Of a stretch of 64,000 nt of DNA, positions 8,584-17,790 are shown in pieces. Position 1 is the stretch's first letter; every line of letters starts with the position of its first letter. The translations under genes and the position numbers were made by a program. Source of the DNA: an uncultured Clostridia bacterium (GTDB taxonomy: Bacteria > Bacillota > Clostridia > Oscillospirales > Ruminococcaceae); the NCBI GenBank assembly GCA_947600065.1, contig CANQFZ010000001.1, forward strand, positions 99,375-163,374, written 5' to 3'. The notes beneath the pieces are model-generated. The model made no database searches, was not told the DNA's origin, and saw nothing but the letters and a program-made list of their open reading frames with translations.

Positions 8584-8656
8584 AGGTATAATTTCCTTTC
8601 ATTTTGAACCGCTCTAAAGTCAGATATTCCAAAGGGTTGCAAAGAGTAATACCTGT

Positions 8657-8872
8657 TCATTGTTTCACCTCCTCTGTACAATCCTCTAAGCTCGCTATAA
8701 CTACACAGCCCGACTTTTTGCCGATAAGTTCGAGCGAGTATGTCCAGCCTTTTTCCTTTGTGTACCTTGTAATAACTCCCGAAAGAGTATACACGGCGCT
8801 TAAACCCATATGCGTATGCACAACGGGCGTGCCGTCAACAATAGCCTTGTTTACCTGTTCCAAAGTCATCAT
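8657..8872 (-). CDS. Small phage protein of unknown function
   Basis: The 71-residue protein begins MMTLEQVNKAIVDGTPVVHT and has a beta-rich middle (SGVITRYTKEKGWTYSLELI). I do not recognise a named family. It overlaps the stop of the resolvase gene by four bases and so belongs to the early operon. Small proteins of this kind are common between rusA-like genes and the late regulator. Confidence 0.55.
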   Translation of the reverse strand: MMTLEQVNKAIVDGTPVVHTHMGLSAVYTLSGVITRYTKEKGWTYSLELIGKKSGCVVIASLEDCTEEVKQ

Positions 8873-9270
8873 AATTCATCGATCCTTTCTATCCTCACAT
8901 AAATTCCCGTTTGTTTTGCGTAAAATTTCTCGACAATCTCGCTTGCAACAACCGCGTCGTCTTTCCAAAACCCCGCTTTTGTCATGCAGTCCTTAAGCAG
9001 TTTCTGAAGATTATCGGTGTCGGGTCTGGTTGACTTATATTCACCGTCAGCGTGCCTTTTCCCGCTCGGAAACAGCCACTTTACAGTAAGCCTTACCGAC
9101 TTGTCAAACGGCGTTTTAGGCTTATTCTGCGCAAGATACGCGGTAAGTTTTTGCCGAGCGTTTTTCAGTTCGGGCGTGTCATAGAAAACGGGCTTTCCGT
9201 TTCTGACGGTCACTTTGTGTTCTTGCGCGGTAACTGTCGGCGGTATCATGGGCATAAAAAATTCTACCAT
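8869..9270 (-). CDS. rusA: RusA-family Holliday junction resolvase
   Basis: The 133-residue protein has the RusA pattern: PMIPPTVTAQEHK at the start, a basic SGKRHADGEYKSTRPDTDNLQK with the catalytic aspartates, then LKDCMTKAGFWKDDAVVASE and a final beta strand. The track's 233-residue version is too long; ATG 9270 follows AAAGGAC, and the extra 100 residues are the translation of the repeat-rich intergenic region. It resolves recombination or replication junctions before packaging. Confidence 0.88.
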   Translation of the reverse strand: MVEFFMPMIPPTVTAQEHKVTVRNGKPVFYDTPELKNARQKLTAYLAQNKPKTPFDKSVRLTVKWLFPSGKRHADGEYKSTRPDTDNLQKLLKDCMTKAGFWKDDAVVASEIVEKFYAKQTGIYVRIERIDEL

Positions 9271-9289
9271 AGATGTCCTTTCTGCAGTG

Positions 9290-9508
9290 CTTGAAAAAAA
9301 TCTGCAAGTTACCGTTAAGCGTGTAGGGGTCACCGCCGCATTTAAGCGGTGACCTACCGTACACGCGTAACGGTAGTGAGTGACACGAACTATATATAAG
9401 GGGTGACAACAATTTGTCACCACGTTTTTTAACGTGGTGTCCGAACTTTGACACGACGTATTTTTAACGTGGTGTCCAAGTTGTGACATTTTGACATTTT
9501 GACAAATG
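9290..9508. repeat. Palindrome-rich intergenic region, candidate phage origin or control site
   Basis: A 64-bp nested cruciform spans 9311-9374: outer ACCGTTAAGCGTGTA pairs with TACACGCGTAACGGT with one mismatch, and inner GGTCACCGC pairs with GCGGTGACC. It is followed by GGTGACAA/TTGTCACC (9402-9421), two direct copies of TTTTTAACGTGGTGTCC (near 9426 and 9461) and TGACATTT-type repeats up to 9508. The site sits directly after the replicative primase-helicase gene. Many GTGAC/GTCAC half-sites suggest binding of a dimeric protein. Origin function is inference. Confidence 0.6.
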
Positions 9509-11695
9509 TCACGTTGTGTCACTGTCCTTTTTCCTGATAAGTTTTGTTCGGCTGTCGAGTTCATAATCAAATTTGTCCAACCATCTTCTGACTGTCCTCT
9601 CGCCTACATCAAGATACTCTGCTACTTCTTTTACCGTTGCAGGTTCTCCGCAGTTGACGTTTAAAAGGGCTTGTTCGAGCTTTTCCTTGTTGCCGTCATT
9701 CTGCTTTTTGGCTTGCTTTCTGCGCTTTTCATTCATCACCTGCCAAGAGGTAAGGTCGCCCTCGGCATTGAGGTCTTTAAGCGCTCCCGCTTCGTCAACT
9801 CGGTGTATCGGATAATCAAACCACAAATTAAGCGCAGGAAACTTCGGAAACTCGCGCAAAGTGCCGTCTATTCGCCAAGCCGAGCGCATTGTGATTTTCC
9901 TCTCGGCTTCGGAGATTTTTGCGGTAAGCTCGGCAAATTCCGTTTCGGAAAGCGCCTTTTTCGCGTGCGACATCATTTTCTGAGAAGTAACCGTATCGTC
10001 CTGCGAATAGTCGCTGTACCCGATTTTATCAAGCGCAGACAAGCACAACTTGCATACCGCCTTGTTCTTCTCCTCTTTTATCAGGCTTTCGGAAACGTCG
10101 AGTTCAATAAGGTCGAGCAGAGCGTCGGGGTCTCTTGCGAATACGCCCGAACCGCTCGCTCTGTCCATACTGCGCTTTGCACCTTGTGCGCCTTTTGAGT
10201 GGTGATGACAGTAAATGACCGCGCAGGAAAGTTCTGTACATACCTTGTCAAACTGATTGCAGAAATTCGACATATCGCTCGCGCTGTTCTCATCACCCGT
10301 TATGACCTTGTAAATAGGGTCGATAATGACGGCGATATACTCTTTTTTTGCCGCTCTGCAGATAAGTTTCGGCGCAAGTTTGTCCATAGGCACAGACTTT
10401 CCGCGCAGGTTCCAGATGTCGATATTCCTTATGTTCTCGGTTTTAAATCCGAGAGCGGAGTAGACATCTTTAAATCTGTGCAGACAGCTTGCGCGGTCAA
10501 GTTCAAGGTTTACATACAAGACCTTGCCCTTTGTACACTTAAATCCTAACCACTTTTCGCCCTCGGCAATTGCCGCGCACAATTCTATCAGCGCATAACT
10601 CTTTCCCGCCTTTGACGGTCCTGCGACAAGCATTTTGTGTCCCTGCCTTAAAACTCCCTCAATAAGCGGTTCGGCAAGTTCGGGGAGATTATCCCAGACC
10701 GTTTCCATATTCTCTACTTCCGGCAGGTCGTCGTTTATTCCCTCTACCCAGTCGCTCCACTCCGAAAAACTCTTTTTGCCGATATTAGTTGCAATAAGGC
10801 ACTGTTTGCTGTCCTTGCGTATAACTCCCGGCATTCTCGACAGCCGCGAGGGATTTTTGTTCTGCGTGTCTATTTTCAGTCCGTGTTTCTGACAAACGCT
10901 GTACAAAAACTCAACGCGCTTTCTGTATTCGTCATAGCTGTCAGCGCCGATATTGACGATAGCGTGAAGCGACTTGTTGCCGCTGTAAACCAACGCTCGG
11001 GCGGGCAGTTCAAGCTTTCTTATTATCGCGTACTGCTCCTTTACATCAAGACAGTCACTTTCGACAAGCGCATATCGGAAATCGGTAACATTTTCGTTCT
11101 TAACGCCTTTTCCGTCAAGAGGATTGAACCGTATCCACGCGCCCGCTTTGGGGTTGTAGTCGCCTAAAACTCTGCCTATATCGCCGCCGCATTTAGACAA
11201 GCGGTCAATAAGCTGACCTGCCGTTCTGTCGCAGTTTCCCTTGTTCGCGGGGATAAACTTTCCGTCTTTCTCGACGCTTGCTACTACATATCCGACATTT
11301 TCGTCGGGACTGAAAAGCGCCCTCAGATATTCAATAAGCTGTTCGTGAGGCTCGCGTTCGGGGAAGTCGTTGCCGCCTGCCTCATAGGATATTTCATCTT
11401 CCCAGTCAAGAGCCTTGCTTTCGCCGTTAAAAAAGGTCATGCCGTTATCTTTTGCAAGTTTTATAATTGTAGCGCCCGTAACGGGATTTTCTCTGTCTGT
11501 AAAGCTGTCCCACTTCTTTTCGCATTCTCCCGCATGATAACGACCGCTGTCGCTTTTGCTCCATTCGTCCCACACGTCATAGGAATATCCCTCGTGCTTT
11601 AACGCCATACCGACATAAAGCCAAGTCTGATAGTCAAGATTTGCGGGGTCTATGTATTTTAGCGCCTCGTTTAGTTGTCCGTTATTAAAACTCAT
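9509..11695 (-). CDS. Phage primase-helicase (PriCT-2, prim-pol-like and RepA/DnaB-type ATPase)
   Basis: The 728-residue protein combines three parts. The N-terminus (LNEALKYIDPANLDYQTWLYVGMAL) is a primase C-terminal-2 type domain. The middle has prim-pol-like marks (VESDCLDV, GNKSLHAIVNIG, NPSRLSRMPG). The C-terminal part is a RecA-like ATPase with Walker A GPSKAGKS, Walker B AVIIDPIY and an HHHSKG sensor, ending in an HTH (VAEYLDVGERTVRRWL). It probably primes and unwinds prophage DNA. It follows the recombination genes and precedes the palindrome-rich region. Confidence 0.85.
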   Translation of the reverse strand: MSFNNGQLNEALKYIDPANLDYQTWLYVGMALKHEGYSYDVWDEWSKSDSGRYHAGECEKKWDSFTDRENPVTGATIIKLAKDNGMTFFNGESKALDWEDEISYEAGGNDFPEREPHEQLIEYLRALFSPDENVGYVVASVEKDGKFIPANKGNCDRTAGQLIDRLSKCGGDIGRVLGDYNPKAGAWIRFNPLDGKGVKNENVTDFRYALVESDCLDVKEQYAIIRKLELPARALVYSGNKSLHAIVNIGADSYDEYRKRVEFLYSVCQKHGLKIDTQNKNPSRLSRMPGVIRKDSKQCLIATNIGKKSFSEWSDWVEGINDDLPEVENMETVWDNLPELAEPLIEGVLRQGHKMLVAGPSKAGKSYALIELCAAIAEGEKWLGFKCTKGKVLYVNLELDRASCLHRFKDVYSALGFKTENIRNIDIWNLRGKSVPMDKLAPKLICRAAKKEYIAVIIDPIYKVITGDENSASDMSNFCNQFDKVCTELSCAVIYCHHHSKGAQGAKRSMDRASGSGVFARDPDALLDLIELDVSESLIKEEKNKAVCKLCLSALDKIGYSDYSQDDTVTSQKMMSHAKKALSETEFAELTAKISEAERKITMRSAWRIDGTLREFPKFPALNLWFDYPIHRVDEAGALKDLNAEGDLTSWQVMNEKRRKQAKKQNDGNKEKLEQALLNVNCGEPATVKEVAEYLDVGERTVRRWLDKFDYELDSRTKLIRKKDSDTT

Positions 11696-11707
11696 TATTC
11701 ACTCTCC

Positions 11708-12931
11708 TTAAAATTTTCCTGCTGTCCAAGCTCGCGGCTCAATTACAGTCCCGTCCTCGATAATTACACTGCACTCTTCGCCCGTGCTGACTCTTGTCGC
11801 GATAGCCTGCAAGCCCTCGGCTTCGAGCCAGCTTCCGAACTCTTTAAGCGTAATATTGTCCATTTGTTCGAGCTTGTCAAGCAGTACAAATCCGCATTCG
11901 GGATTTAGTTTTCTTACGATAGCCGTCGCTATCTTAAGCTGTTCCGAACCGCTCATACAGTCCCATTTGCTGCCGTTGTAGATAAGTTCTCCGCTTTCTA
12001 CCGACAAACCCTCTAACGGCATTTTCGCACCGTTTAAAAGAGCCTTGCGGGCGTTTCTTGTTGCGTTCAGTTTTTCCGTAAGCTCGTTGTACTGTTCGCG
12101 TATCTCCGCCGCCTCTGCCGCCGCTTTTTCGCGTTCGATATTTGCGCGAACTTTGTTGTTGTTCTCCTCGATTGCCGCAATGCTCTGTTCTATTTCTGCG
12201 GTGCTTTCGTCTATGAGGTCTTCGGCTGATCTCCTTGCGGTCTCAAGGTCTTTTTCAAGCCGTTTTACAAGCTCGACAGCGGAGTTGTATTCCTGCTCTA
12301 TCTTAGCCAAATTCTCACGTTTGCGCTGATTTTCGCCGTTTTTGGCAAGTATGTCCTGCTGTATTTTCACAAGCTCTGACACCGACATTATTTTTTCGGG
12401 AGCATTTGCAAAGCTCGGCATTTCGAGCGCATATTTTTCCTTCCTGTCCGCAATTCTTCCGACTTCAAGGCGCTGATTATAAAGCCGCTGTTCCTCGGTT
12501 TCAAGTTTAAGCAGCTCGTCTTTAACGCCTATTATCTTCAGCAGTATATCTGCTTTTTCCGAGGACTTTGCCGACATAAATTTCGGCAGGTCGAGCGCAA
12601 GCGTTTCTATAAATTCGTTCAGCAACTGCTGACCGCCCTTTTTACCGCTTTTGTCCGTTACTTTAAGTTTTGAGCTGTCGCCATACCGCTCGACTATAAT
12701 GCCGTTTGAAAGCTCGACTTTCAGGTGCGGGGGAATAGCCGAGCCGTCTCTTTCGGGCTTTGAGGGCTTGTATCTGTCCCCGCCCAGCGCCCACGCTATC
12801 GCGTCCAGAACGGAGGTCTTACCCTGTCCGTTCCGTCCGCCTATAACCGTTAAGCCGTTCTCCGTCGGCACAAGCACAACGGCTTTTATGCGCTTTACAT
12901 TTTCAAGTTCAAGTTGATTTATTTTTACCAT
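11708..12931 (-). CDS. SMC/RecF-like AAA ATPase
   Basis: The 407-residue protein has Walker A in GGRNGQGKTSVLD near residue 32, a long coiled-coil middle (about 130-300), a signature-like MSGSEQLKIA and a degenerate Walker B, FVLLDKLEQMD. This is the compact SMC/RecF-like ATPase often found in phage recombination modules with a Sak4-like annealing protein, its neighbour here. A partner nuclease was not found nearby. It may act in end processing or annealing (inference). Confidence 0.75.
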   Translation of the reverse strand: MVKINQLELENVKRIKAVVLVPTENGLTVIGGRNGQGKTSVLDAIAWALGGDRYKPSKPERDGSAIPPHLKVELSNGIIVERYGDSSKLKVTDKSGKKGGQQLLNEFIETLALDLPKFMSAKSSEKADILLKIIGVKDELLKLETEEQRLYNQRLEVGRIADRKEKYALEMPSFANAPEKIMSVSELVKIQQDILAKNGENQRKRENLAKIEQEYNSAVELVKRLEKDLETARRSAEDLIDESTAEIEQSIAAIEENNNKVRANIEREKAAAEAAEIREQYNELTEKLNATRNARKALLNGAKMPLEGLSVESGELIYNGSKWDCMSGSEQLKIATAIVRKLNPECGFVLLDKLEQMDNITLKEFGSWLEAEGLQAIATRVSTGEECSVIIEDGTVIEPRAWTAGKF

Positions 12932-12962
12932 TTTTATACTCCTTTCAGTTTAATTAGTTTAA

Positions 12963-13985
12963 TTAAAACGGATAATCCCGCATAGCCTTTACGCAGTCAA
13001 AAACCTGCTCCCAAGCGCCTATAAGCACTCCGTTTACAAATTCTTCGGGATAGTCATTTATCGGCATATCCGCGGGGAAATAGCCTTTTTGAGATACTAC
13101 GTTTCTTATCTCCGCTTCGTCAACGCCGTTTTCTGTCATAAGGTCGCTTAAAGCCCTCGGAAGAGAACCGCTAAGCTCGTTATTTTCCTGCTCTGCGGGC
13201 GTTTCGACAACTTCTTCTGTTTTCGCCGTTTCAGCGATATCTGAGGTCGGCTCTGCTGTTTCCTGTTCAAATATATGCCGTATCTGTCCGTATTCCATAG
13301 GTATCTCTTCGGGAAGGCCATAGCGGTTTTTCGCGTCCCAGCAGGGGTGATGTGAGGTGAACATAACGCGCCTGCCGCCCTGAGCCTTGTGCTTTTTTCC
13401 GTCTTTGTCGGCGGCTACCGAGAGCGTTTTATAGTTCGCAAACAGCACCATATCCGCCCATTCCTTTACAAGAGGGGAAATTGCACTGCCCGTTTTCTGA
13501 CCAAGTTTCATTTCATAGCGGTCATAACTGCCGAGTTCGTCGGGCTGTTCAAACTTTCTTATGCAGGCGTGAGCAGTCAGGACAACATTTATCCCCGCGC
13601 TTATTACGTCAGTCAGTTTGTTCAAAAACTTTCCGAAGTCCTCTTTTTCATAAACATAGCCTTTGCCGTATCCGAAATCTTCAATGCCCTTTTTGCCGTT
13701 GCGTTCGCACAAGTCCTTGATACAAAGCGTTTCAGCCCAGTCAACGGTATCTATGACAAGCGTCTTGCAGGGTTTGTTCTTTATAACAAAGTCTATCTGC
13801 TCGTTAAGGAACGCCCACGAGGACGGCTTGTCCATTCTTGCCACGTCAAGCTCCTTTGTACTGCCCTCGGTGTCGATAAAAAGAGGTTCGGGGAACTGCG
13901 CGGCGAGCGTCGATTTTCCTATGCCCTCGGGACCGTAGATAACTACCTTTTTCGCTGATACGATTTTACCTTTTGTTATGTTCAT
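12963..13985 (-). CDS. Sak4-like RecA-fold recombination ATPase (AAA_24)
   Basis: The 340-residue protein begins KGKIVSAKKVVIYGPEGIGKSTLAAQFP, with Walker A GPEGIGKST, a LVIDTVDWAE Walker B and the typical GGRRVMFTSHHPCWDAKNRY near residue 215. This is the phage nucleotide-binding protein group related to Sak4, a single-strand annealing and RecA-core protein. Beyond about 250 there is an acidic linker rich in E/T and a helical tail. It belongs with the adjacent SMC-like ATPase, helicase and DUF669 protein. Confidence 0.8.
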   Translation of the reverse strand: MNITKGKIVSAKKVVIYGPEGIGKSTLAAQFPEPLFIDTEGSTKELDVARMDKPSSWAFLNEQIDFVIKNKPCKTLVIDTVDWAETLCIKDLCERNGKKGIEDFGYGKGYVYEKEDFGKFLNKLTDVISAGINVVLTAHACIRKFEQPDELGSYDRYEMKLGQKTGSAISPLVKEWADMVLFANYKTLSVAADKDGKKHKAQGGRRVMFTSHHPCWDAKNRYGLPEEIPMEYGQIRHIFEQETAEPTSDIAETAKTEEVVETPAEQENNELSGSLPRALSDLMTENGVDEAEIRNVVSQKGYFPADMPINDYPEEFVNGVLIGAWEQVFDCVKAMRDYPF

Positions 13986-14001
13986 TTTTCATGCTCCTTT
14001 A

Positions 14002-15585
14002 TTATGTTGTAGGTTTATATTCGGCAGGGTTAATTGAGTACGGCACCCGCCAGCCGTTCGCGGCAATTCTCGTGATAAGATTTGACGCCGCTTCAAACGA
14101 CCATTCTCCCACACGCTTAAAGCCTTTGTTTTCGAGCAGTCTTATCTGTTTCGGCGTTGAAAGTCCCTCTTGACGGCGCTTATACAGCCTGTTGAGCAAG
14201 AGCGCGGCTTTTCCCGCATTTTCAAGCTCGTCCGTAAATATCCCGCATTTTTCGAGAGCCTCGCGCTGTTTATCGGTAGGCGGCATCATCTCCCAGCCGA
14301 ACGACGGAACATACCCCGAAAGGTCTGCCGCGCCTATCGACATTTCAAACTGAAGCGGATCTACGAGAGCGCGTTTTCTCTTGCGCATTTGCATAAGCTC
14401 ATTTGCAAGCGCCCTCTCGCGCTGTTGTACAACGTCCTCGGCGGCTTGTTTTTCGGCTGTTTCTATGTCGATAGCCGCTCCTGCCTTTTCGAGGTTCTCC
14501 GTCATTTTTTCGGCAACTTCCGCGCTTTCGCAGATAAGGTGTGCAGGTCTGCAAAGTTCGTGCCGCTGAGTATGCCACAAGAAATCCAGCAACAGGAGAT
14601 ACTCCTTGTTCGGAGCGAGCCTTGTTCCGCGTCCTACCATTTGACAATAAAGCGAGCGGACTTTTGTCGGTCTGAGTACTACTACACAGTCAACGCTCGG
14701 ACAGTCCCAACCCTCTGTAAGGAGCATTGAATTACACAATACATTATATTTTCCGCTTTCAAAATCCGAAAGTATCTCGGCTCTGTCCTCGGAATTGCCG
14801 TTTATCTCGGCAGGTCTGAAACCGCGCTCCGCAAGAATGTCCCTGAACTTTTGCGAGGTTTTTATAAGCGGCAGGAAAACTACGGTCTTGCGGTCTAAGC
14901 ATACGTTCTTCATCTCGTCGGCAATTCTGTAAAGATACGGGCCAAGAGCCGTGTCAATGTCGCTTGCTTTATAATCTCCCGCCTGCGTCGAAACGCCCGT
15001 CATATCAAGTTTAAGCGGTATTGTGAGCGCTTTTATCGGCGACAGATACCCCTCGCGTATAGCCGCAGGGAGAGAGTATTCATATGCAAGCGAATTGAAA
15101 ACCGAGCCTAAGTTTTTCATATCTCCTCTGTCAGGAGTAGCCGTAACGCCTAAAATCTTTGCTTTGCTGAAATGCCGCAGTATTTTCTGATAGCTTTCGC
15201 TTATTGCATGGTGAGCCTCGTCAATAATTATCGTCCCGAAATAGTCGGCAGGGAAACGGTTCAAACGGCTGTCGCGCATAAGCGTCTGAACACTGCCTAC
15301 AACAATTCTTTCCCACGAGTTAAGGCAGGTCTCGTCAGCCTTTTCTACCGCGCAGGAAAGCCCGCAGGACGACAGTATCTTTGCTGCAGCTTGCTGTAAA
15401 AGCTCGCCCCTGTGCGCAAGGATAAGCACTCTCTCGCCTTTTCTTACACATTCTTCCGAGACCTTAGCGAATACTATCGTCTTTCCTGTCCCCGTGGGCA
15501 GCACGAGCAAGGTGCTTTTGTTGCCTTGCTCCCACTGCTCAAAAACAGCTTGTTTTGCTTTAAGCTGATAAGGTCTGAGTTCCAT
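14002..15585 (-). CDS. Phage superfamily 2 DEAH helicase
   Basis: The 527-residue helicase shows motif Q/I LRPYQLKAKQAV and LPTGTGKT, motif II IIIDEAHH, motif III GVTATPDR and motif VI QMVGRGTRL. The region after about 350 (LLDFLWHTQRHELC onwards) is a phage-type C-terminal extension. It resembles the UvsW-like or DEAD helicases encoded in phage replication-recombination operons. It starts 12 bases after the DUF669 gene, so it is in the same operon. Confidence 0.88.
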   Translation of the reverse strand: MELRPYQLKAKQAVFEQWEQGNKSTLLVLPTGTGKTIVFAKVSEECVRKGERVLILAHRGELLQQAAAKILSSCGLSCAVEKADETCLNSWERIVVGSVQTLMRDSRLNRFPADYFGTIIIDEAHHAISESYQKILRHFSKAKILGVTATPDRGDMKNLGSVFNSLAYEYSLPAAIREGYLSPIKALTIPLKLDMTGVSTQAGDYKASDIDTALGPYLYRIADEMKNVCLDRKTVVFLPLIKTSQKFRDILAERGFRPAEINGNSEDRAEILSDFESGKYNVLCNSMLLTEGWDCPSVDCVVVLRPTKVRSLYCQMVGRGTRLAPNKEYLLLLDFLWHTQRHELCRPAHLICESAEVAEKMTENLEKAGAAIDIETAEKQAAEDVVQQRERALANELMQMRKRKRALVDPLQFEMSIGAADLSGYVPSFGWEMMPPTDKQREALEKCGIFTDELENAGKAALLLNRLYKRRQEGLSTPKQIRLLENKGFKRVGEWSFEAASNLITRIAANGWRVPYSINPAEYKPTT

Positions 15586-15596
15586 AGTTCCTCCCC

Positions 15597-16076
15597 TTAA
15601 AACTTACCGGGAGTGAAAACCCCGCCGAAGTTTCCCGAACTCGTCTGTTGTGCTGAATTATTCGGCTCGTAGAACTTCTTCACTTCGTTCGACTGCATTT
15701 TCTCACCCGCATTGTTTGTCCATTCGCGGATACCTATTTTACATCTGCCCGTTGCTCCGATAACTTTGCTCCAGTTCATTCGCAGAGGCTCGCCGTGTTT
15801 TTTCTGACCTATGCCGATAAAGAACGCTGAGATAAGTCCCTCGCATTTGGTGTGCAAAAAGAGGTTGTGCTTTATGTAAGCCTTACCGCTCGTGCTGTTT
15901 ATCTCAAGCGTTATGATCGCCTTGTTGCAGGGAGGGAGCTTTGCGCTTCCCTCGTGACGGGCGCGTTCAAATCCCGTTACCTTAAAATTGTAGTCGCCTT
16001 CGGGAAGAAGGATAAAATCACTTTCGTGAGATATCTCGTCGTCCCAATCCAATTCTTTTTCAATAAATTCTGCCAT
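15597..16076 (-). CDS. DUF669 phage protein (possible ssDNA-binding)
   Basis: The 159-residue protein has DEISHESDFILLPEGDYNFKVTGFE, a KAIITLEI strand and HNLFLHTKCEGLISAFF, followed by GATGRCKIGIREW and a disordered Gln/Ser/Gly tail ending FTPGKF. This is the DUF669 family found between Sak4-like and helicase genes in phages; an OB-fold single-strand binding role has been suggested for such neighbours. The acidic first residues are usual. No enzymatic motif is visible. Confidence 0.75.
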   Translation of the reverse strand: MAEFIEKELDWDDEISHESDFILLPEGDYNFKVTGFERARHEGSAKLPPCNKAIITLEINSTSGKAYIKHNLFLHTKCEGLISAFFIGIGQKKHGEPLRMNWSKVIGATGRCKIGIREWTNNAGEKMQSNEVKKFYEPNNSAQQTSSGNFGGVFTPGKF

Positions 16077-16157
16077 TGTAAAATCCTCCTAAAATATTAT
16101 TTTTTTGTTATATTTGTCCGACCGAAAAAGCCGGTACATGTTTTGTTAAATATTGCC

Positions 16158-16436
16158 TTACGCGTTTTCCTGCCGAATGTTTTTGTTCAGAACATCGGCT
16201 AAATAGTCGGGGTAGTCAAGCATTGCGCCGTAATCAAGCGTTGACGATCCGCTGTAAATCGGCTTCGGAATGCCCAGCTTTTTCCGCTCGTTAAGTGATA
16301 TGCACTCCTTTGGCGCAATCTTTCTTTTAAGCCGTTTTTCGTACTGCTTTGCAACATATTTGCCGTATGACAAGCCCTCTGCCGTTGCCTTTCTGACAAT
16401 GATGTTGATGTACATGTTTTTGTTTGTTATTTTCAT
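16158..16436 (-). CDS. Small phage protein of unknown function
   Basis: The 92-residue basic protein starts MKITNKNMYINIIVRKATAEGLSYGKYVAKQYEKR. The SYGKYVA segment occurs in small early proteins of Firmicutes phages as I recall, without known role. It has no cysteines or transmembrane segments. It is read in the early operon between the PAPS-reductase-like gene and DUF669. Confidence 0.55.
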   Translation of the reverse strand: MKITNKNMYINIIVRKATAEGLSYGKYVAKQYEKRLKRKIAPKECISLNERKKLGIPKPIYSGSSTLDYGAMLDYPDYLADVLNKNIRQENA

Positions 16437-16447
16437 TTAATTTTCAC

Positions 16448-17557
16448 CTACTCCAAATGTAATTGTAAATCCGACATTTCCCGCTCTTCGGCTTTCCTGC
16501 GCTCTTTGTATTCAACATATTTCTGCCGATACTCGTAAGACTTGCCGAAGATATTCCATGCCGCTCGAACCACGTTAGGCTCATAAGGGCGAATTTTCTC
16601 CAAATCTGAAATAGCCTTGTAAGATATAGGACACCCGCAGCACCCTGTCCGTTTTAACCCGTAAACCTCGTAAGCGTCGCTGTATCTTATCCTGTAATGA
16701 TCCTTATACCATGCCTTGTCCTTATCAGTTATATAAAAAAGCGGGCGAAAACGGAACTTATCACCTTGCGTATAGAAACACATTGTGTTGCCGTCATTTT
16801 CAAAGTCGACTCCGCGCGGAACGGAACGCATACCGCCTTCAGCTCGCCGCTCGCCTGTTATAATCAAATCATAATCTTTTTGAACTTGATGTGCCAACTG
16901 CTTTTTACAGTAATCACAACACTTAGCACTGATTTGAAAATCAGGCGGATACTCGGCTATAAAATCCCGCATATATTTCGACGAGTTAATAACAAGCTGA
17001 ATATTCGGTCGCGGTTCTCCTGCCGAATTACAACAGCACAAGAAATTTATAATAGCCTCGCAGCCGGGATAACGAGCTTTAAGTTCTGCACGTTTAGCGC
17101 GTTTGTCCTCGGCGCTTTCATATTCTTCGGCAATTGACAACGGAATATTTTTGCTCTGCCAACCGGATAAGCCCTCGGACATAATCTTAGATACAAAAGG
17201 TATGCCGTATTTGCGAGTAGCTTCAACAATATTAACTTTTGGGCGAGCCTCCTCGATTTCAACACCGTATTTCCGAGCGGTTTCTTTAACGTGGTCTCTG
17301 GTAGCTTTCATCTCCAAGCCCGTATTGAAAAATATGTATCTGACGGGCGGCACCGAAGGAAACCATTTGCGCGTCCGCTCAATTAAGTCGATAAGTATAT
17401 CGCTGTCCGAACCGCCCGAATAGGAGCAAATAGCGTTAGGGTGCTGCTTTAGACGAGTTGCGATAATGCCTATAATTGCTTGGAACTTGTCAGGTGCATC
17501 TAAGTCGGCATAAGAAGGGCGTTCAGTGTACACGCGGCTTTTATATTCGTCCTTCAT
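16448..17557 (-). CDS. Phage PAPS reductase/PP-loop ATP pyrophosphatase family protein
   Basis: The 369-residue protein has the PP-loop motif SYSGGSDSDILIDLI near residue 45 and a conserved FFNTGLEMKATRDHV. It also carries two cysteine clusters: CCDYCKKQ in the middle and KRTGCCGCPI further on, which could hold an Fe-S cluster or zinc. It belongs to the phosphoadenosine-phosphosulfate reductase-like group common in phages. True sulfonucleotide reduction is unproven; related enzymes thiolate RNA or DNA. It lies in the early operon and overlaps the next upstream gene by one base. Confidence 0.85.
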   Translation of the reverse strand: MKDEYKSRVYTERPSYADLDAPDKFQAIIGIIATRLKQHPNAICSYSGGSDSDILIDLIERTRKWFPSVPPVRYIFFNTGLEMKATRDHVKETARKYGVEIEEARPKVNIVEATRKYGIPFVSKIMSEGLSGWQSKNIPLSIAEEYESAEDKRAKRAELKARYPGCEAIINFLCCCNSAGEPRPNIQLVINSSKYMRDFIAEYPPDFQISAKCCDYCKKQLAHQVQKDYDLIITGERRAEGGMRSVPRGVDFENDGNTMCFYTQGDKFRFRPLFYITDKDKAWYKDHYRIRYSDAYEVYGLKRTGCCGCPISYKAISDLEKIRPYEPNVVRAAWNIFGKSYEYRQKYVEYKERRKAEEREMSDLQLHLE

Positions 17558-17745
17558 TAGTTTCTCCTCTCCGCTACAGCCTGCACCGCAACTCCCGCTC
17601 CTACCATCACTAAGCCTACCGCGATATGTACAAAATCCGCTGACGTAAGATAGCCGTAGTAGTCGCCGTTGCCGATAGAGCCGATAACAAGCAACAGCCC
17701 GACCGTAATAAGTACAGCGACGACCGCTATGCGAAGTTTCTCCAT
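17557..17745 (-). CDS. Small two-helix membrane protein
   Basis: The 62-residue protein starts MEKLRIAVVAVLITVGLLLVIGS and has a second hydrophobic helix, FVHIAVGLVMVGAGVAVQAV. I start it at ATG 17745 after GGAGGTGG; the track's 77-residue version has no such site. No family recognised. It overlaps the PAPS-reductase-like gene by one base, so both are probably translated together. Confidence 0.6.
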   Translation of the reverse strand: MEKLRIAVVAVLITVGLLLVIGSIGNGDYYGYLTSADFVHIAVGLVMVGAGVAVQAVAERRN

Positions 17746-17790
17746 AATTCCACCTCCGAGATTTTCTTTGTTGTTTATCTTTTTAGGCAC

